From the NCBI GenBank assembly GCA_036259875.1, contig DATAAZ010000078.1:66089-130088 (forward strand): a stretch of 64,000 nucleotides of DNA, in the 5' to 3' direction. The translations under genes were made by a program, and so were the position numbers. Source of the stretch: DATAAZ01 sp036259875. GTDB taxonomy: Bacteria; Actinomycetota; Thermoleophilia; Gaiellales; Gaiellaceae. Numbering within the stretch: the stretch's first letter is position 1; each line of letters starts with the position of its first letter. The notes under the pieces were generated by a model. The model was not told the origin of the DNA. It ran no database searches and saw only the letters and a program-made list of their open reading frames with translations. Shown here piece by piece: positions 14,777 through 22,703 of the stretch.

Positions 14777-15457
14777 CTAGGCGCTCCTCGGAACGAGCCA
14801 CGTCGAGCGCGCGTACGCGCGCAGCTCGCCGGCCGCGGTGAAGATCGCGGAACCGGCGTAGCGCTTGCGCCCCTCTTCGCCGATCGGCCAGCCGACCACG
14901 ACGTGCGGCTCGCCGCCGACCACCGCACCGACCAGCCGCGCGGCGAGTCGCCCGAGCAGCACCCCCTCCCGCGAGAACTCGTCGACGGCCCAGCCGCTCG
15001 GGCAGTCGAGGGCCGCCCAGACGATCTCGTCCGCGACGTGGCCCGTAGGCGGAGCCCACGGCGCCGCCACGAGCTCGCGCCCCTCGACCGGCCCCGCGAA
15101 GATCCCGAGCCCGTCTCCGCGCTCCGGGCCGCAGACGAAGCAGGTCGCGTACGCGTGGTGGCGGAACCCCGCGTAGCGCGGCCGCGCCGCCTCGGCCGCG
15201 GCGAGCGAGACCGGCGACGGAACGTCGAGCTCCAATGCGACCGGCTCCGCCTCGGCGACGAGCGTCTCGCCGTCACGCACGGTGACGCGCGCGCCGGCAC
15301 GCTCGACGGTGATTGGGGTCGCAAGCGGCGGCGGGCTCCGGAGCGTTACCTCCGCGTCGCCGTCGACGAGCGCCGCGACGAGCCCGCACGCGTAGCCGCC
15401 GTTCGCCGAGCCGGGCGGCCCGTTGAACCGCTCGGGGATCGTGATCGTCTCGCGCAC
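14777..15457 (-). CDS. Hotdog-fold thioesterase-like protein
   Basis: A 226-residue soluble protein. Its first half starts ITIPERFNGPPGSANGGYAC, the pattern of the hotdog helix in acyl-CoA thioesterase-like proteins. The second half has CFVCGPERGDGLGIFAGPV and later EIVWAALDCPSGWAV, consistent with a second hotdog unit. No nearby gene identifies an acyl substrate, so activity as an acyl-CoA thioesterase is inferred from fold style alone. It is transcribed divergently from the ATP-grasp gene, with a 124-bp gap between them that contains an AT-rich inverted repeat. Confidence 0.7.
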   Translation of the reverse strand: MRETITIPERFNGPPGSANGGYACGLVAALVDGDAEVTLRSPPPLATPITVERAGARVTVRDGETLVAEAEPVALELDVPSPVSLAAAEAARPRYAGFRHHAYATCFVCGPERGDGLGIFAGPVEGRELVAAPWAPPTGHVADEIVWAALDCPSGWAVDEFSREGVLLGRLAARLVGAVVGGEPHVVVGWPIGEEGRKRYAGSAIFTAAGELRAYARSTWLVPRSA

Positions 15458-15554
15458 GGCCGAAACGATGCCCGAAGCGCGCGCATTTCTAGCGGGTCGA
15501 CGGCCGCGGCCGAGACGGCCGAGAATCGCTCGGCCATACGGACGCCGGCTCCTG

Positions 15555-15569
15555 CTTCAAAAAATGAAG
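15555..15569. promoter_or_regulatory. AT-rich inverted repeat upstream of the ATP-grasp gene
   Basis: CTTCA-AAAAA-TGAAG sits 12 bp before the ATG at 15582 and is conspicuously AT-rich for this DNA. The symmetry and location in a divergent promoter region suggest a repressor operator. No regulator gene adjoins it. Confidence 0.45.
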
Positions 15570-15581
15570 TATCGTTGTGGC

Positions 15582-16520
15582 ATGGCACGCACAGTCGGCG
15601 TCCTCTACGAGCACCCCGAGTGGTTTAAGCCGCTCTTCGCCGAGCTCGAGCGGCGCGGCGTCGCGTACGAGCCGATCGATGCGGCCGCGCACGTCTTCGA
15701 CCCTGCTGCGCCGCCCCGCCACGCGCTCGTCGTGAACCGCATGAGCCCGTCGGCGTGGACGCGCGGACACGGAAACGCCGCCTTCCACTCGCTCCACTAC
15801 CTCGCGCACCTCGAGGAACGCGGCGCGAACGTGCTGAACGGGCACCGCGCCTTCGCGGTCGAGCTCTCGAAGGCACGTCAGCTGAGCCTGCTCGCGCGCC
15901 TCGGCCTCCCGCACCCGCGTACCCGCGTCGTCAACCGCGCGGCCGACCTGCCTGCCGCGGCGCGCGATCTCGCCTTCCCGCTCCTCGTCAAGCCGAACGT
16001 GGGCGGAAGCGGCGCCGGAATCCGCTCGTTCGCGGACGCGGACGAGCTGGCCGAGGCGGTCGCCACCGACGACCTCGACTTCGGCCCGGACGCGACCGCG
16101 CTCCTCCAGGAGCACCTCCCCGCCGCCGACGAGTCGATCGTGCGGATCGAGATCCTCGGCGGTCGCTTCCTCTACGCGATCCGGATCCAGCTCGTCCCGG
16201 GCGGCTTCAATCTCTGCCCGGCCGACTACTGCGAGCTTCCCGGCGTCGCGGACGGCGTCTCGGGCCGCGGGCTCCCGATCGAGGCCTACGACCCGCCCGC
16301 CGAGCTCGTCGACGGCGCCAAGCGGATCCTGGCCGGGGCCGGCATGGACCTCGGCGGCGTCGAGTACCTCGTGAACGCGCGCGACGGCCGCCCGTACTTC
16401 TACGACGTGAACGCGCTCTCGAACTTCGTCGCCGACGCGCCGAACGTGGTCGGGTTCGATCCCTTCGTCGACCTCGTCGACCTGATCGTCGCCCGCGCGG
16501 GCTTCCGGGCGGCTGCCTAG
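15582..16520 (+). CDS. ATP-grasp ligase (RimK/glutathione-synthetase-like)
   Basis: A 312-residue ATP-grasp enzyme, a family that joins a carboxylate to an amine or thiol through an acyl-phosphate. The nucleotide-binding part shows FPLLVKPNVGGSGAGIRSF, the flexible Gly-rich loop, and LLQEHLPAADESIVRIEILG. The metal-binding end is GVEYLVNARDGRPYFYDVNA, with the acidic and Asn ligands in the expected place. The N-terminal domain (VGVLYEHPEWF, then ALVVNRMSPSAWTRGHG) is of the RimK type. ATG at 15582 lies just past an AT-rich inverted repeat. It leads a cassette with an acyltransferase and a glycosyltransferase, so it may build or decorate a small peptide-like or cell-surface molecule; substrate unknown. 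Confidence 0.85.
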   Translation: MARTVGVLYEHPEWFKPLFAELERRGVAYEPIDAAAHVFDPAAPPRHALVVNRMSPSAWTRGHGNAAFHSLHYLAHLEERGANVLNGHRAFAVELSKARQLSLLARLGLPHPRTRVVNRAADLPAAARDLAFPLLVKPNVGGSGAGIRSFADADELAEAVATDDLDFGPDATALLQEHLPAADESIVRIEILGGRFLYAIRIQLVPGGFNLCPADYCELPGVADGVSGRGLPIEAYDPPAELVDGAKRILAGAGMDLGGVEYLVNARDGRPYFYDVNALSNFVADAPNVVGFDPFVDLVDLIVARAGFRAAA

Positions 16521-16548
16521 CCGCCTAGGTTTTCCAGAAACTTCCGTC

Positions 16549-16554
16549 TACGCT
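16549..16554 (+). promoter_or_regulatory. -10 hexamer TACGCT before the acyltransferase gene
   Basis: TACGCT lies 10 nt before the ATG at 16565 in a 44-bp, locally AT-rich gap. It may give the acyltransferase and glycosyltransferase genes their own leaderless promoter. Confidence 0.4.
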
Positions 16555-16564
16555 TCGCGGCGCA

Positions 16565-17020
16565 ATGATGATCAACGAGCGCTCGAAGCGCGTCATCCCG
16601 TTCCGCGAGCACGACGCGAAGCGGGTGGGGGAGGGGTGCTACTACCTCGACCAGATCGTCTGGCTGAACGGCGACCGGATCGAGATGGGCGACGGGGTCG
16701 GGTTCAACTACGGCTGCTACGTGAATGGGTACGGCGGCCTCACGATCGGCGACGAGGCGATGTTCGGGCCCTACTCGATGGTGCACACGGCGAACCACCG
16801 CTACGACGACCGCGCGCGCCCGGTCACCGAGCAGGGCTGGGTCGAGGAGCCGGTCGACGTCGGCCCGCGCGTCTGGATCGGGATGGCCGCGTGCATCCTT
16901 CCGGGCGTCCGGATCGGCGAAGGGGCGATCGTCGGCGCGGGCGCCGTCGTGACCGACGACGTCGAACCCTACGTCGTCGTGGGCGGCGTTCCGGCGAGAC
17001 CGATCAAGACGCGACCCTGA
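16565..17020 (+). CDS. Left-handed beta-helix (hexapeptide) acyltransferase
   Basis: A 151-residue member of the trimeric hexapeptide-repeat O-acetyltransferase family (WbbJ/NodL/maltose-acetyltransferase type). Repeats run through GDGVGFNYGCYVNGYGGLTIG, split here by normal turns, then VWIGMAACILPGVRIGEG and AIVGAGAVVTDDV. The catalytic histidine is probably in HTANHRYDD. The C-terminus VVGGVPARPIK is characteristic. Such enzymes move acetyl groups from acetyl-CoA onto sugar hydroxyls or amines. Two ATG codons are adjacent; the first is used. The stop is followed after 1 bp by the glycosyltransferase ATG, which supports a shared role in glycan or glycoconjugate assembly. Confidence 0.88.
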   Translation: MMINERSKRVIPFREHDAKRVGEGCYYLDQIVWLNGDRIEMGDGVGFNYGCYVNGYGGLTIGDEAMFGPYSMVHTANHRYDDRARPVTEQGWVEEPVDVGPRVWIGMAACILPGVRIGEGAIVGAGAVVTDDVEPYVVVGGVPARPIKTRP

Positions 17021-17021
17021 G

Positions 17022-18140
17022 ATGCGCGTCCTCTTCCTGCAACAGCAGCCGTGCATGCGTGCCATGAAGTACGCGGTCGCGCTCCGCGCTGCGCGGCCCG
17101 AGATCGAGCTCGGCTTCGCCTACCAGGGGAAGACACTCAGCGAGTGGTACGGCTCCGGCGACGAGCTCTTCGCGCGCTGGTGGGATCTCCGAGAGGAGCC
17201 CGCGCGACTCCTGCCCGCGGCTCTCGCGGAGTTTCGCCCCGACGTCGTGCACTCGCACAATCTCCCGGACTCGCTCACAGTCCTTGCGCACTCGCTCGTC
17301 GACGGCCGCGTCCCGGTCGTCCACGACGTCCACGACCTCCAGAGCCTGCGCCGGACGCCGTACGAGAACGGCTTCCCGCAGCCGCGCGGGGTCGCGAGGC
17401 TCGAGCGGCGCGCGATCGAGGCGAGCACCGCCGTCGTCACCGTGTCGGACGAGCTCCTGGACGTCATCCACAGGCGGTATGCGGTGAACGGCCGCGCGCT
17501 CGTCTTCCCGAACTACGCGCTCCGGCGTGACCTGCCGCCGCTCGACGCGTCCGCCGCGCGTCGAAACGGCACCGCGCCGCGCCTCGTCTACCAGGGGACG
17601 CTCTCGACGAACGGCGGCCACTACGACTTACGCGCGATCTTCGAGGCGCTCGCCGCCGCGGGCGTCTCGCTCGAGGTCTACCCGTCGCGCGACTTCCCGG
17701 AGTACCGCGAGCTCGCCGCCCGCGTCGACGGGCTCACCTACCGCGAGACGGTCGATCCGGCCACGCTCCTTCGCCGGCTGCCGCACTACGACTTCGGCTG
17801 GGCGGGGTTCAACGACGGGCTGAACGCGCCGCACGTCGCGACGGCGCTCCCCAACAAGCTCTTCGAGTACCTCGCCTGCGGGCTGCCGGTGCTCGCGCTT
17901 CGCCACCGGGCGATCGCGCGCTTCCTCCGCGAGCGTGGGCTCGGGATCGCGCTCGACTCGCCGGCCGACCTTGCGTCCGAGCTCGCGCACCTGGACGTCC
18001 AGGAGCTGCGCAAGCGGGTCGTCGCGGCGCGCGCGTCGCTGACGGTCGAGGCGAACATCGCGAGGGTGGTCGAGCTCTACGAGCGCCTCGTGGACGGCGA
18101 CGGGTCGCCTGCCGCCGGTCCCGCGCCCGCGTATCGTTGA
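17022..18140 (+). CDS. Glycosyltransferase (GT-B fold, GT4-like)
   Basis: A 372-residue cytoplasmic glycosyltransferase. The N-terminal Rossmann half includes FRPDVVHSHNLPDSLTVLAH and VPVVHDVHDLQSL, and STAVVTVSDELLDVI marks the domain crossover. The C-terminal half has APRLVYQGTLSTNGGHYDL and the donor-binding segment LPNKLFEYLACGLPVLALRH, close to the GT4 E-x7-E region but with a shifted acidic pattern. Donor and acceptor are unknown. It follows the acyltransferase by 1 bp (TGAGATG), so the two are translated together. mreB begins 6 bp downstream but has its own -10 element. Confidence 0.85.
   Translation: MRVLFLQQQPCMRAMKYAVALRAARPEIELGFAYQGKTLSEWYGSGDELFARWWDLREEPARLLPAALAEFRPDVVHSHNLPDSLTVLAHSLVDGRVPVVHDVHDLQSLRRTPYENGFPQPRGVARLERRAIEASTAVVTVSDELLDVIHRRYAVNGRALVFPNYALRRDLPPLDASAARRNGTAPRLVYQGTLSTNGGHYDLRAIFEALAAAGVSLEVYPSRDFPEYRELAARVDGLTYRETVDPATLLRRLPHYDFGWAGFNDGLNAPHVATALPNKLFEYLACGLPVLALRHRAIARFLRERGLGIALDSPADLASELAHLDVQELRKRVVAARASLTVEANIARVVELYERLVDGDGSPAAGPAPAYR
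18132..18137 (+). promoter_or_regulatory. -10 hexamer TATCGT before mreB
   Basis: TATCGT overlaps the end of the glycosyltransferase gene and lies 9 nt before the mreB GTG, with no Shine-Dalgarno sequence between. Confidence 0.4.
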
Positions 18141-18146
18141 CGGGTC

Positions 18147-19223
18147 GTGGGCATCTCCCGGTACAGACCGAGCTTTCGCGGTGGCGATATCGCCGTCGAC
18201 CTCGGGACCGCGAACACGGTCGTCTTCGTGCGTGGCCACGGCGTCACGGTCTTCGAGCCGTCCGTGATCGCGATCGACGACGTCTCGGGCGAGGTTCTCG
18301 CGGTCGGCGACGACGCGAAGCGGATGATCGGCCGCACGCCCGCGTCCATTCACGCGACGCGTCCGCTCCGGCACGGCGTCATCACCGACTTCGAGACCAC
18401 CGAGCAGATGCTCCGCCACTTCATCCGCAAGGCGATCAGCAAGGACCATCTGCGCCCCCGCGTCATCCTCTGCGTCCCGAGCGGCACGACCGAGGTCGAG
18501 AGGCGCGCCGTCGAGGAGGCGACGGTCGCCGCCGGCGGCCGCGAAGCGCACCTGATCGAGGAGGCGATGGCGGCGGCGATCGGCGCCGATCTCCCCGTCT
18601 CCGAGCCGGGCGGGAGCATGGTCGTCGACATCGGTGGCGGGACGACGGAGGTCGCGGTCATCTCGCTGGGCGGGATGGTCGTGTCCGACTCGCTTCGCGT
18701 GGGCGGGTACGAGATGGACGAGGCGATCGCCAATCACCTGAAGACGAAGCACAAGCTCGCGATCGGCGAGGAGCAAGCCGAGGCGGCGAAGATCGAGATC
18801 GGATCGGCGTGGGACTTCGACGACGTGCGGGAGATCGAGGTCGCGGGCCGGGACCTCCTGACCGGCTTGCTCCGCCGCGTCGTGGTGACGTCCGAGGAGG
18901 TGCGGACGGCGCTCGCCGGAACGGTCGCCCGGATCGTCGAGTCCGTGAGGGGAGCGCTCGAGCGCACGCCGCCCGAGCTCGCGGCGGACGTCATGGACCG
19001 CGGCCTCACCATGGTCGGCGGCGGCTCGCTCCTTCGCGGCTTCGACGTTCGGCTCCGCGAGGAGACGGGGCTTCCCGTCCACCTCGTCGACTCACCTCTC
19101 ACATGCGTCGCGACCGGGGCGGGGCGAAGCCTCGAGGAGTTCGAGGCGATCAAGCGCTCCGCCGTGCGGCAGAAGCTGCACGGCCGCGAGCGGGCGTCGA
19201 AGCTCCGTTTCGGCGCCTCCTGA
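18147..19223 (+). CDS. mreB: Rod-shape-determining actin homologue MreB
   Basis: A 358-residue bacterial actin that organises lateral-wall synthesis. The ATPase core is intact: phosphate-1 loop IAVDLGTANTVVFV, phosphate-2 loop MVVDIGGGTTEVAVISLGG (given in two overlapping parts in the protein), and the adenosine motif TMVGGGSLLRGF. The GTG start gives a usual N-terminus beginning GISRYRPSF. Unlike the common mreBCD arrangement there is no mreC or mreD beside it, so it stands alone after the glycosyltransferase cassette. Its presence suggests rod-shaped cells or a specialised MreB paralogue. Confidence 0.93.
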   Translation: MGISRYRPSFRGGDIAVDLGTANTVVFVRGHGVTVFEPSVIAIDDVSGEVLAVGDDAKRMIGRTPASIHATRPLRHGVITDFETTEQMLRHFIRKAISKDHLRPRVILCVPSGTTEVERRAVEEATVAAGGREAHLIEEAMAAAIGADLPVSEPGGSMVVDIGGGTTEVAVISLGGMVVSDSLRVGGYEMDEAIANHLKTKHKLAIGEEQAEAAKIEIGSAWDFDDVREIEVAGRDLLTGLLRRVVVTSEEVRTALAGTVARIVESVRGALERTPPELAADVMDRGLTMVGGGSLLRGFDVRLREETGLPVHLVDSPLTCVATGAGRSLEEFEAIKRSAVRQKLHGRERASKLRFGAS

Positions 19224-19231
19224 CGGCTCGG

Positions 19232-20080
19232 TCAGCGGCCCTTCTCACCGCTCTTCGCGCGGAGCAGCTCGTCGAGCTGCGCGCCGACGAGGAAGATCGC
19301 GGACGAGGCGAAGACGTACGCCGTGAGAACCAGGAAGACGGTCAGGCTGCCGACCGCGGTCTTGAAATTCGCGAGCGTCGAGACGTACCCGCGGAACAGA
19401 AGCGAGGCGGCGATCCAGACGCCGATCACGAGCAGCGACCCGGCGCTCGCCCAGCGCACCTGCGGGCGCTCCGCCGGCGCGTAGCGGATGAGAAGCGCCA
19501 CGACGGCGGCAAGCAGGAGCGCGGCCGCCGGCCAGCGGAGGATCGTGAGCGTCCAGTCGAGCACACCCCCGTCCGCGATCCGCGGCCCCGCCGTCACGAC
19601 GAGCGTCGCCGCGACGAACAGGCACGCCGTCGCGAACGCGAGCCCGAGCGCGGTCACGACCTGCCGAACCCGGGAGCGGCGCTCGCGGACGTCATGGATC
19701 GTGTTCAGCGCGTCCATGAGGAGTCGAACGGCGAAGCTCACGTACCAGAGGACGAGCGCGAACGCGAGGACGATCAGCCCCGCGCTTCCTTGCCGGAAGA
19801 CTCGCTCGACCGAGTAGTCGATCCCCTCGAAGACGGGTCGCGTGACCTTCTCCTCGACGGACGGGGCGAGCGTGTCCCGCCACACGTCCTCGAGCCCGGC
19901 CGCCCCGAGGATCGCAAGCCCGAGGAGCGTGATCGGAACGAGCGATGTCAGCGTCTGGAAGGCGAGCGCCGCCGAGTAGACGGGCAGCTTGTGGTCGCTC
20001 GTGCAGCGGAGGAGCTCGCGAAAGACGCCTCCGACCTCGCTCCGCCGCCCGCCCGCCACCGGCTGTAGGTGCCCCGGCAC
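19232..20080 (-). CDS. YihY/UPF0761 (BrkB-type) membrane protein
   Basis: A 282-residue protein with six hydrophobic segments. The family signature is present: KLPVYSAALAFQTLTSLVPI near the N-terminus, YVSFAVRLLMDALNTIHDVRE in the centre (here just the motif region), and AYVFASSAIFLVGAQLDEL at the end. The family was once annotated as ribonuclease BN, which is incorrect for these proteins. No transport or enzymatic role is settled. It is convergent with mreB, with an 8 bp gap. Confidence 0.88.
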   Translation of the reverse strand: MPGHLQPVAGGRRSEVGGVFRELLRCTSDHKLPVYSAALAFQTLTSLVPITLLGLAILGAAGLEDVWRDTLAPSVEEKVTRPVFEGIDYSVERVFRQGSAGLIVLAFALVLWYVSFAVRLLMDALNTIHDVRERRSRVRQVVTALGLAFATACLFVAATLVVTAGPRIADGGVLDWTLTILRWPAAALLLAAVVALLIRYAPAERPQVRWASAGSLLVIGVWIAASLLFRGYVSTLANFKTAVGSLTVFLVLTAYVFASSAIFLVGAQLDELLRAKSGEKGR

Positions 20081-20159
20081 GCCCGGCCCTAGACACTGCC
20101 CGGGCAGCGCCCTTCCGTGAGACGAGGCGACGAGACCCGAGGAGCTGCGGCTCCCGGGC

Positions 20160-20521
20160 GTTCAGAGTCGCCTTCGTCTTCGCCTACTCGGTCGTCTCGC
20201 ACTGGATCTGGCACTCGGACGGGTGGCTCTTCGGCCTCGGCGTCGGCAGCGGCAGCGGCAGCCTCTTCTATACCGGGGGGCCGCGCCAGCTGGAGGTGCA
20301 GGCGCTCGGCCTCATCGTGGTGAGCGCGTTCACGTTCGCGGCCTCGGTTCGCGGCCCTGTGAGCGATGAAGGCGGCGTGGGGGATCCGCGCCGCGCCGGA
20401 GATCGAGGAGCTCGGGCTCGACCTGGGCGAGCACGGCGCGTTCGGGTATCCGGAGATCGCCCTGAACGGCCGGCTCGCGATCGCGGAGTACCGCCTTCAC
20501 GGCCGCGCTGTGAGGACGTAA
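20160..20521 (+). pseudogene. Decayed ammonium transporter (Amt) fragment
   Basis: This stretch holds disconnected pieces of an Amt/MEP ammonium channel. In one frame, AFVFAYSVVSHWIWHSDGWL resembles the mid-protein Amt segment (Y.V..HW.W..GWL.QLG). It is joined directly to LFYTGGPRQLEVQALGLIVV and SAFTFAASV, which resemble the last transmembrane helix. After a frame change near 20355-20362 the sequence continues as GIRAAPEIEELGLDLGEHG and FGYPE, the typical Amt cytoplasmic tail. The N-terminal third and the centre are missing and no start codon is apparent. I read it as a relic with an internal deletion and a frameshift. There is no intact amt gene in the window. Confidence 0.75.
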
Positions 20522-20556
20522 CTGGCTAGAGCGTAAGATCCGCCCCGGAACGGGCG

Positions 20557-21045
20557 ATGGCCGGGACGGACGTGACGCGCATGCTCGACGAGGCGGGAAC
20601 GTCGTACGACCTCCTTCCGCACACGCATACCGAGCGGGCGGCCGACGAGGCGCAGGCGCTCGGACTCTCGCCAGACGAGGTGGGGAAGACGCTCGTGCTC
20701 ACGCTGCCGGACGGCCACGTGCGCGCGGTCATCCCGGCGTCCGAGCGAATCGACCTGCGCAAGGCGCGCGAGATCCTCGGCGTCGGCAAGAAGAAGATTC
20801 ATCTTGCGAGCGAGAACGACCTCGCGCGCGACTACCCGGAATTCGACCTGGGCGCCGTCCCGCCGTTCGGAGGCGCGAGCCGAGACCCCGTGCTCGTCGA
20901 TCGCCGCGTGGTCGAGCGCGACTCGGTCGTCCTCGAGGCAGGCTCGCACGACGAGTCGATCCGCCTCAGCACCGACGACCTCGTCCGTCTGACCGGCGCC
21001 CAGGTAGTAGACATCTGCAGCGAAGAGGAGGTGAGGGGCAAGTGA
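20557..21045 (+). CDS. YbaK/ProX-type aminoacyl-tRNA deacylase domain protein
   Basis: A 162-residue YbaK-domain protein, a family that hydrolyses mischarged tRNAs such as Cys-tRNA(Pro) or Ala-tRNA(Pro). It has the usual layout: a helical start (ADEAQALGLSPDEVGKTLVL), the strand VRAVIPASERIDLRK, KKKIHLASENDLARDYPEF and the Gly-rich loop GAVPPFGG. The ending DDLVRLTGAQVVDI fits the family. Many actinobacterial members have not been tested, so editing activity is inferred. Its stop overlaps the GTG of the DUF1918 gene by 4 bp (GTGA). Confidence 0.88.
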   Translation: MAGTDVTRMLDEAGTSYDLLPHTHTERAADEAQALGLSPDEVGKTLVLTLPDGHVRAVIPASERIDLRKAREILGVGKKKIHLASENDLARDYPEFDLGAVPPFGGASRDPVLVDRRVVERDSVVLEAGSHDESIRLSTDDLVRLTGAQVVDICSEEEVRGK

Positions 21046-21251
21046 CCGTACGCAAGGGAGACAAGCTCGTCGTCGAGTCGAAGAAGGCGGGCCAACCGGG
21101 CCGCGAGGGCGAGATCGAGGAGGTCGTCCAGGAGGACCCGCCGCGCTACCGAGTCCGCTGGACGGACGGCCGGACGACGATCTTCGCACCAACAGCGGGC
21201 GTCGCCCGAATCGAGCCGAAGAAGAAGCCGCGGCAGCGGGCGCGGAGCTAA
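21042..21251 (+). CDS. DUF1918 domain small protein
   Basis: A 69-residue basic protein of the DUF1918 family, a small SH3-like barrel widespread in actinobacteria. The recognisable parts are KGDKLVVESKKAGQPGREGE, then PRYRVRWTDGRTTIFAPTAG and a Lys/Arg-rich tail. The function is unknown; a nucleic-acid or protein-binding role is plausible given size and charge. It starts at a GTG overlapping the YbaK-type gene, so the two form an operon ending at the hairpin at 21262-21276. Confidence 0.85.
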   Translation: MTVRKGDKLVVESKKAGQPGREGEIEEVVQEDPPRYRVRWTDGRTTIFAPTAGVARIEPKKKPRQRARS

Positions 21252-21261
21252 GCGCCCGCCT

Positions 21262-21276
21262 AGGCGGCTTCCGCCT
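21262..21276. terminator. Small hairpin between convergent genes
   Basis: AGGCGG-CTT-CCGCCT forms a 6-bp stem with a 3-nt loop in the 103-bp gap between the DUF1918 gene and the convergent VOC gene. Nothing else is evident in the gap. Confidence 0.45.
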
Positions 21277-21354
21277 CCAGAGCGAGGCGTTCAAGTACGG
21301 CGGCAGGATCCGGCGGCTGCACCCCCCGACCCGACGGAGCCGGAGGACAGATGA

Positions 21355-21741
21355 TCACGACGCGCGGCGTCGGAGCGGATGCTCCGGCGGCACCTCGACG
21401 AAGACGAGGTCGAGGCCGTCCGGGTCGCACGCCACGAGCTCGTAGAGGCCCCACGGCTTCACCTCCGGCTCTTCGACGATCGGGACGCCGCGTGCGGCGA
21501 GCTCGTCGCGCGTCGCGTTCAGATCGCGGACCTGGAGCCAGAGCCGCGTCGCCTCGCTCGGTAGCTGCTCGGACGAGCTCGAGACCTCGAGCAGGCCGCC
21601 GCCGAGGAAGAAGACGACCGCCCGGTTCGGCCCCTCGCCCCACTCGCGGAAGACGGCGAGGCCGAGCGTCTCTTCGTAGAAGCGGACCGACCGGGCGAGG
21701 TCGCTCGGCCTAAGCAGGATCCGGCTCGCGAGAATCTCCAC
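21355..21741 (-). CDS. VOC superfamily protein
   Basis: A 128-residue VOC protein with a GTG start chosen to give EILASRILLRPSDLARSVRF, the normal first strand and helix. Then follow VVFFLGGGLLEVS, TRLWLQVRDLNATRDELAARG and the closing DPDGLDLVFVEVP. Possible metal ligands are the Glu of LLEVS and the last Glu, but the substrate is unknown. It overlaps the end of the CapA-like gene by 32 bp on the same strand, so it is probably translated from the same mRNA. Confidence 0.82.
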   Translation of the reverse strand: MEILASRILLRPSDLARSVRFYEETLGLAVFREWGEGPNRAVVFFLGGGLLEVSSSSEQLPSEATRLWLQVRDLNATRDELAARGVPIVEEPEVKPWGLYELVACDPDGLDLVFVEVPPEHPLRRRAS

Positions 21742-22678
21742 CGCCGACCGAGATGGTGAACGTCGATGCCGACGGCGCGACGGATGACAACCTGCGCTCG
21801 ATCCAGTCGCGGTCGTCGCCGGTCGCGACGCGCGTGTGGCAGTAGTCGAGCTTGAGCGGAAGCGCCTCGACGTTCTGCGGGCCCGACTCGTCGAGGTCGA
21901 CCAGCCACAGGATGCCCAGGTCGTTTCGCACGGCGGGGTAGACCGCATAGTCGTCCACGAAGTCACCCAGGTCGTACAGCACGCGCCCTTCGACCGGCTG
22001 GAAGGCGTGAGCGGAATGACCCGCGACGAGCGTCGCGCCCGCCTCGACGAGCTGCGCGCCCGCCCGGCGGACGTGCGGAGCCGGTTCGGCGCGCATGTTC
22101 GGGCCCCAGTGGGGCATCACGAGCACCGCGTCGGCCTCCTGGCGGGCTCGCCCGATCCCGCGGAGGAGCCATTCGGGAACGTCCTCGTTCCACAGGTTCG
22201 CGTAGGCGACGCCGGGGCTGTCCGCGCCCGCGGCGTACGCGGCCGGATGATCGGTCACGCCGACGACCGCGAGGCGGAACCCGTCCGCCTCGAGCACGAT
22301 CGGCGCCCGCGCTCGCTCGAGATCCGGGCCCGCACCGACCCAGCGGATCCCGGCCGCGGCCAGGTGCTCGAACGTGTCGCGAAGCGCCTCCTCGCCGTAG
22401 TCGAGCGCGTGGTTGTTCGCGAGCGTCACGCAATCGACGCCGAGGAGCGTCAGCGCTTCGACCGCGGCCGGAGGCGCGCGGAAGAAGAACGGCTTGTCCG
22501 GGTCCGGCCACGGCGCGCCCCGCTCGGAGAGGCAGCACTCGAGGTTGAGGACGACGAGGTCGGCGGCGCGGGCAGCCGCGGCGACCTCCGGGGCGAAGAG
22601 CGACCCGGGCCCGCGCGAGGCGAGCCGCTCCGCGACGCCGCGCCCGAGCATCGTGTCTCCCGCCAGCGCGAGCCGCAC
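21710..22678 (-). CDS. CapA-family (PGA_cap) metallophosphatase-like protein
   Basis: A 322-residue protein of the CapA/PgsA family, named for poly-gamma-glutamate capsule genes and related to calcineurin-like phosphoesterases. Conserved blocks are ALAGDTMLGRG at the N-terminus, DLVVLNLECCLS, VTLANNHALDYG, GVTDHPAAY, VLVMPHWGPNM, VAGHSAHAFQPVE and LYDLGDFVDDY. No capBC genes adjoin it and there is no signal peptide, so a capsule role is not supported here. It is divergent from the aminotransferase gene (25 bp gap); CATACT lies 6 nt upstream of its GTG. Confidence 0.88.
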   Translation of the reverse strand: MRLALAGDTMLGRGVAERLASRGPGSLFAPEVAAAARAADLVVLNLECCLSERGAPWPDPDKPFFFRAPPAAVEALTLLGVDCVTLANNHALDYGEEALRDTFEHLAAAGIRWVGAGPDLERARAPIVLEADGFRLAVVGVTDHPAAYAAGADSPGVAYANLWNEDVPEWLLRGIGRARQEADAVLVMPHWGPNMRAEPAPHVRRAGAQLVEAGATLVAGHSAHAFQPVEGRVLYDLGDFVDDYAVYPAVRNDLGILWLVDLDESGPQNVEALPLKLDYCHTRVATGDDRDWIERRLSSVAPSASTFTISVGGGDSREPDPA

Positions 22679-22703
22679 GGGATCAGTATGCGACGATGGC
22701 GCC

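Noticed and set aside
21260..21354. Short minus-strand coding tail ahead of the VOC gene end
   Set aside because: A plausible-looking 20-residue end (PPDPAAVLERLALEAEAA) is in another frame with no start or domain; support too weak.
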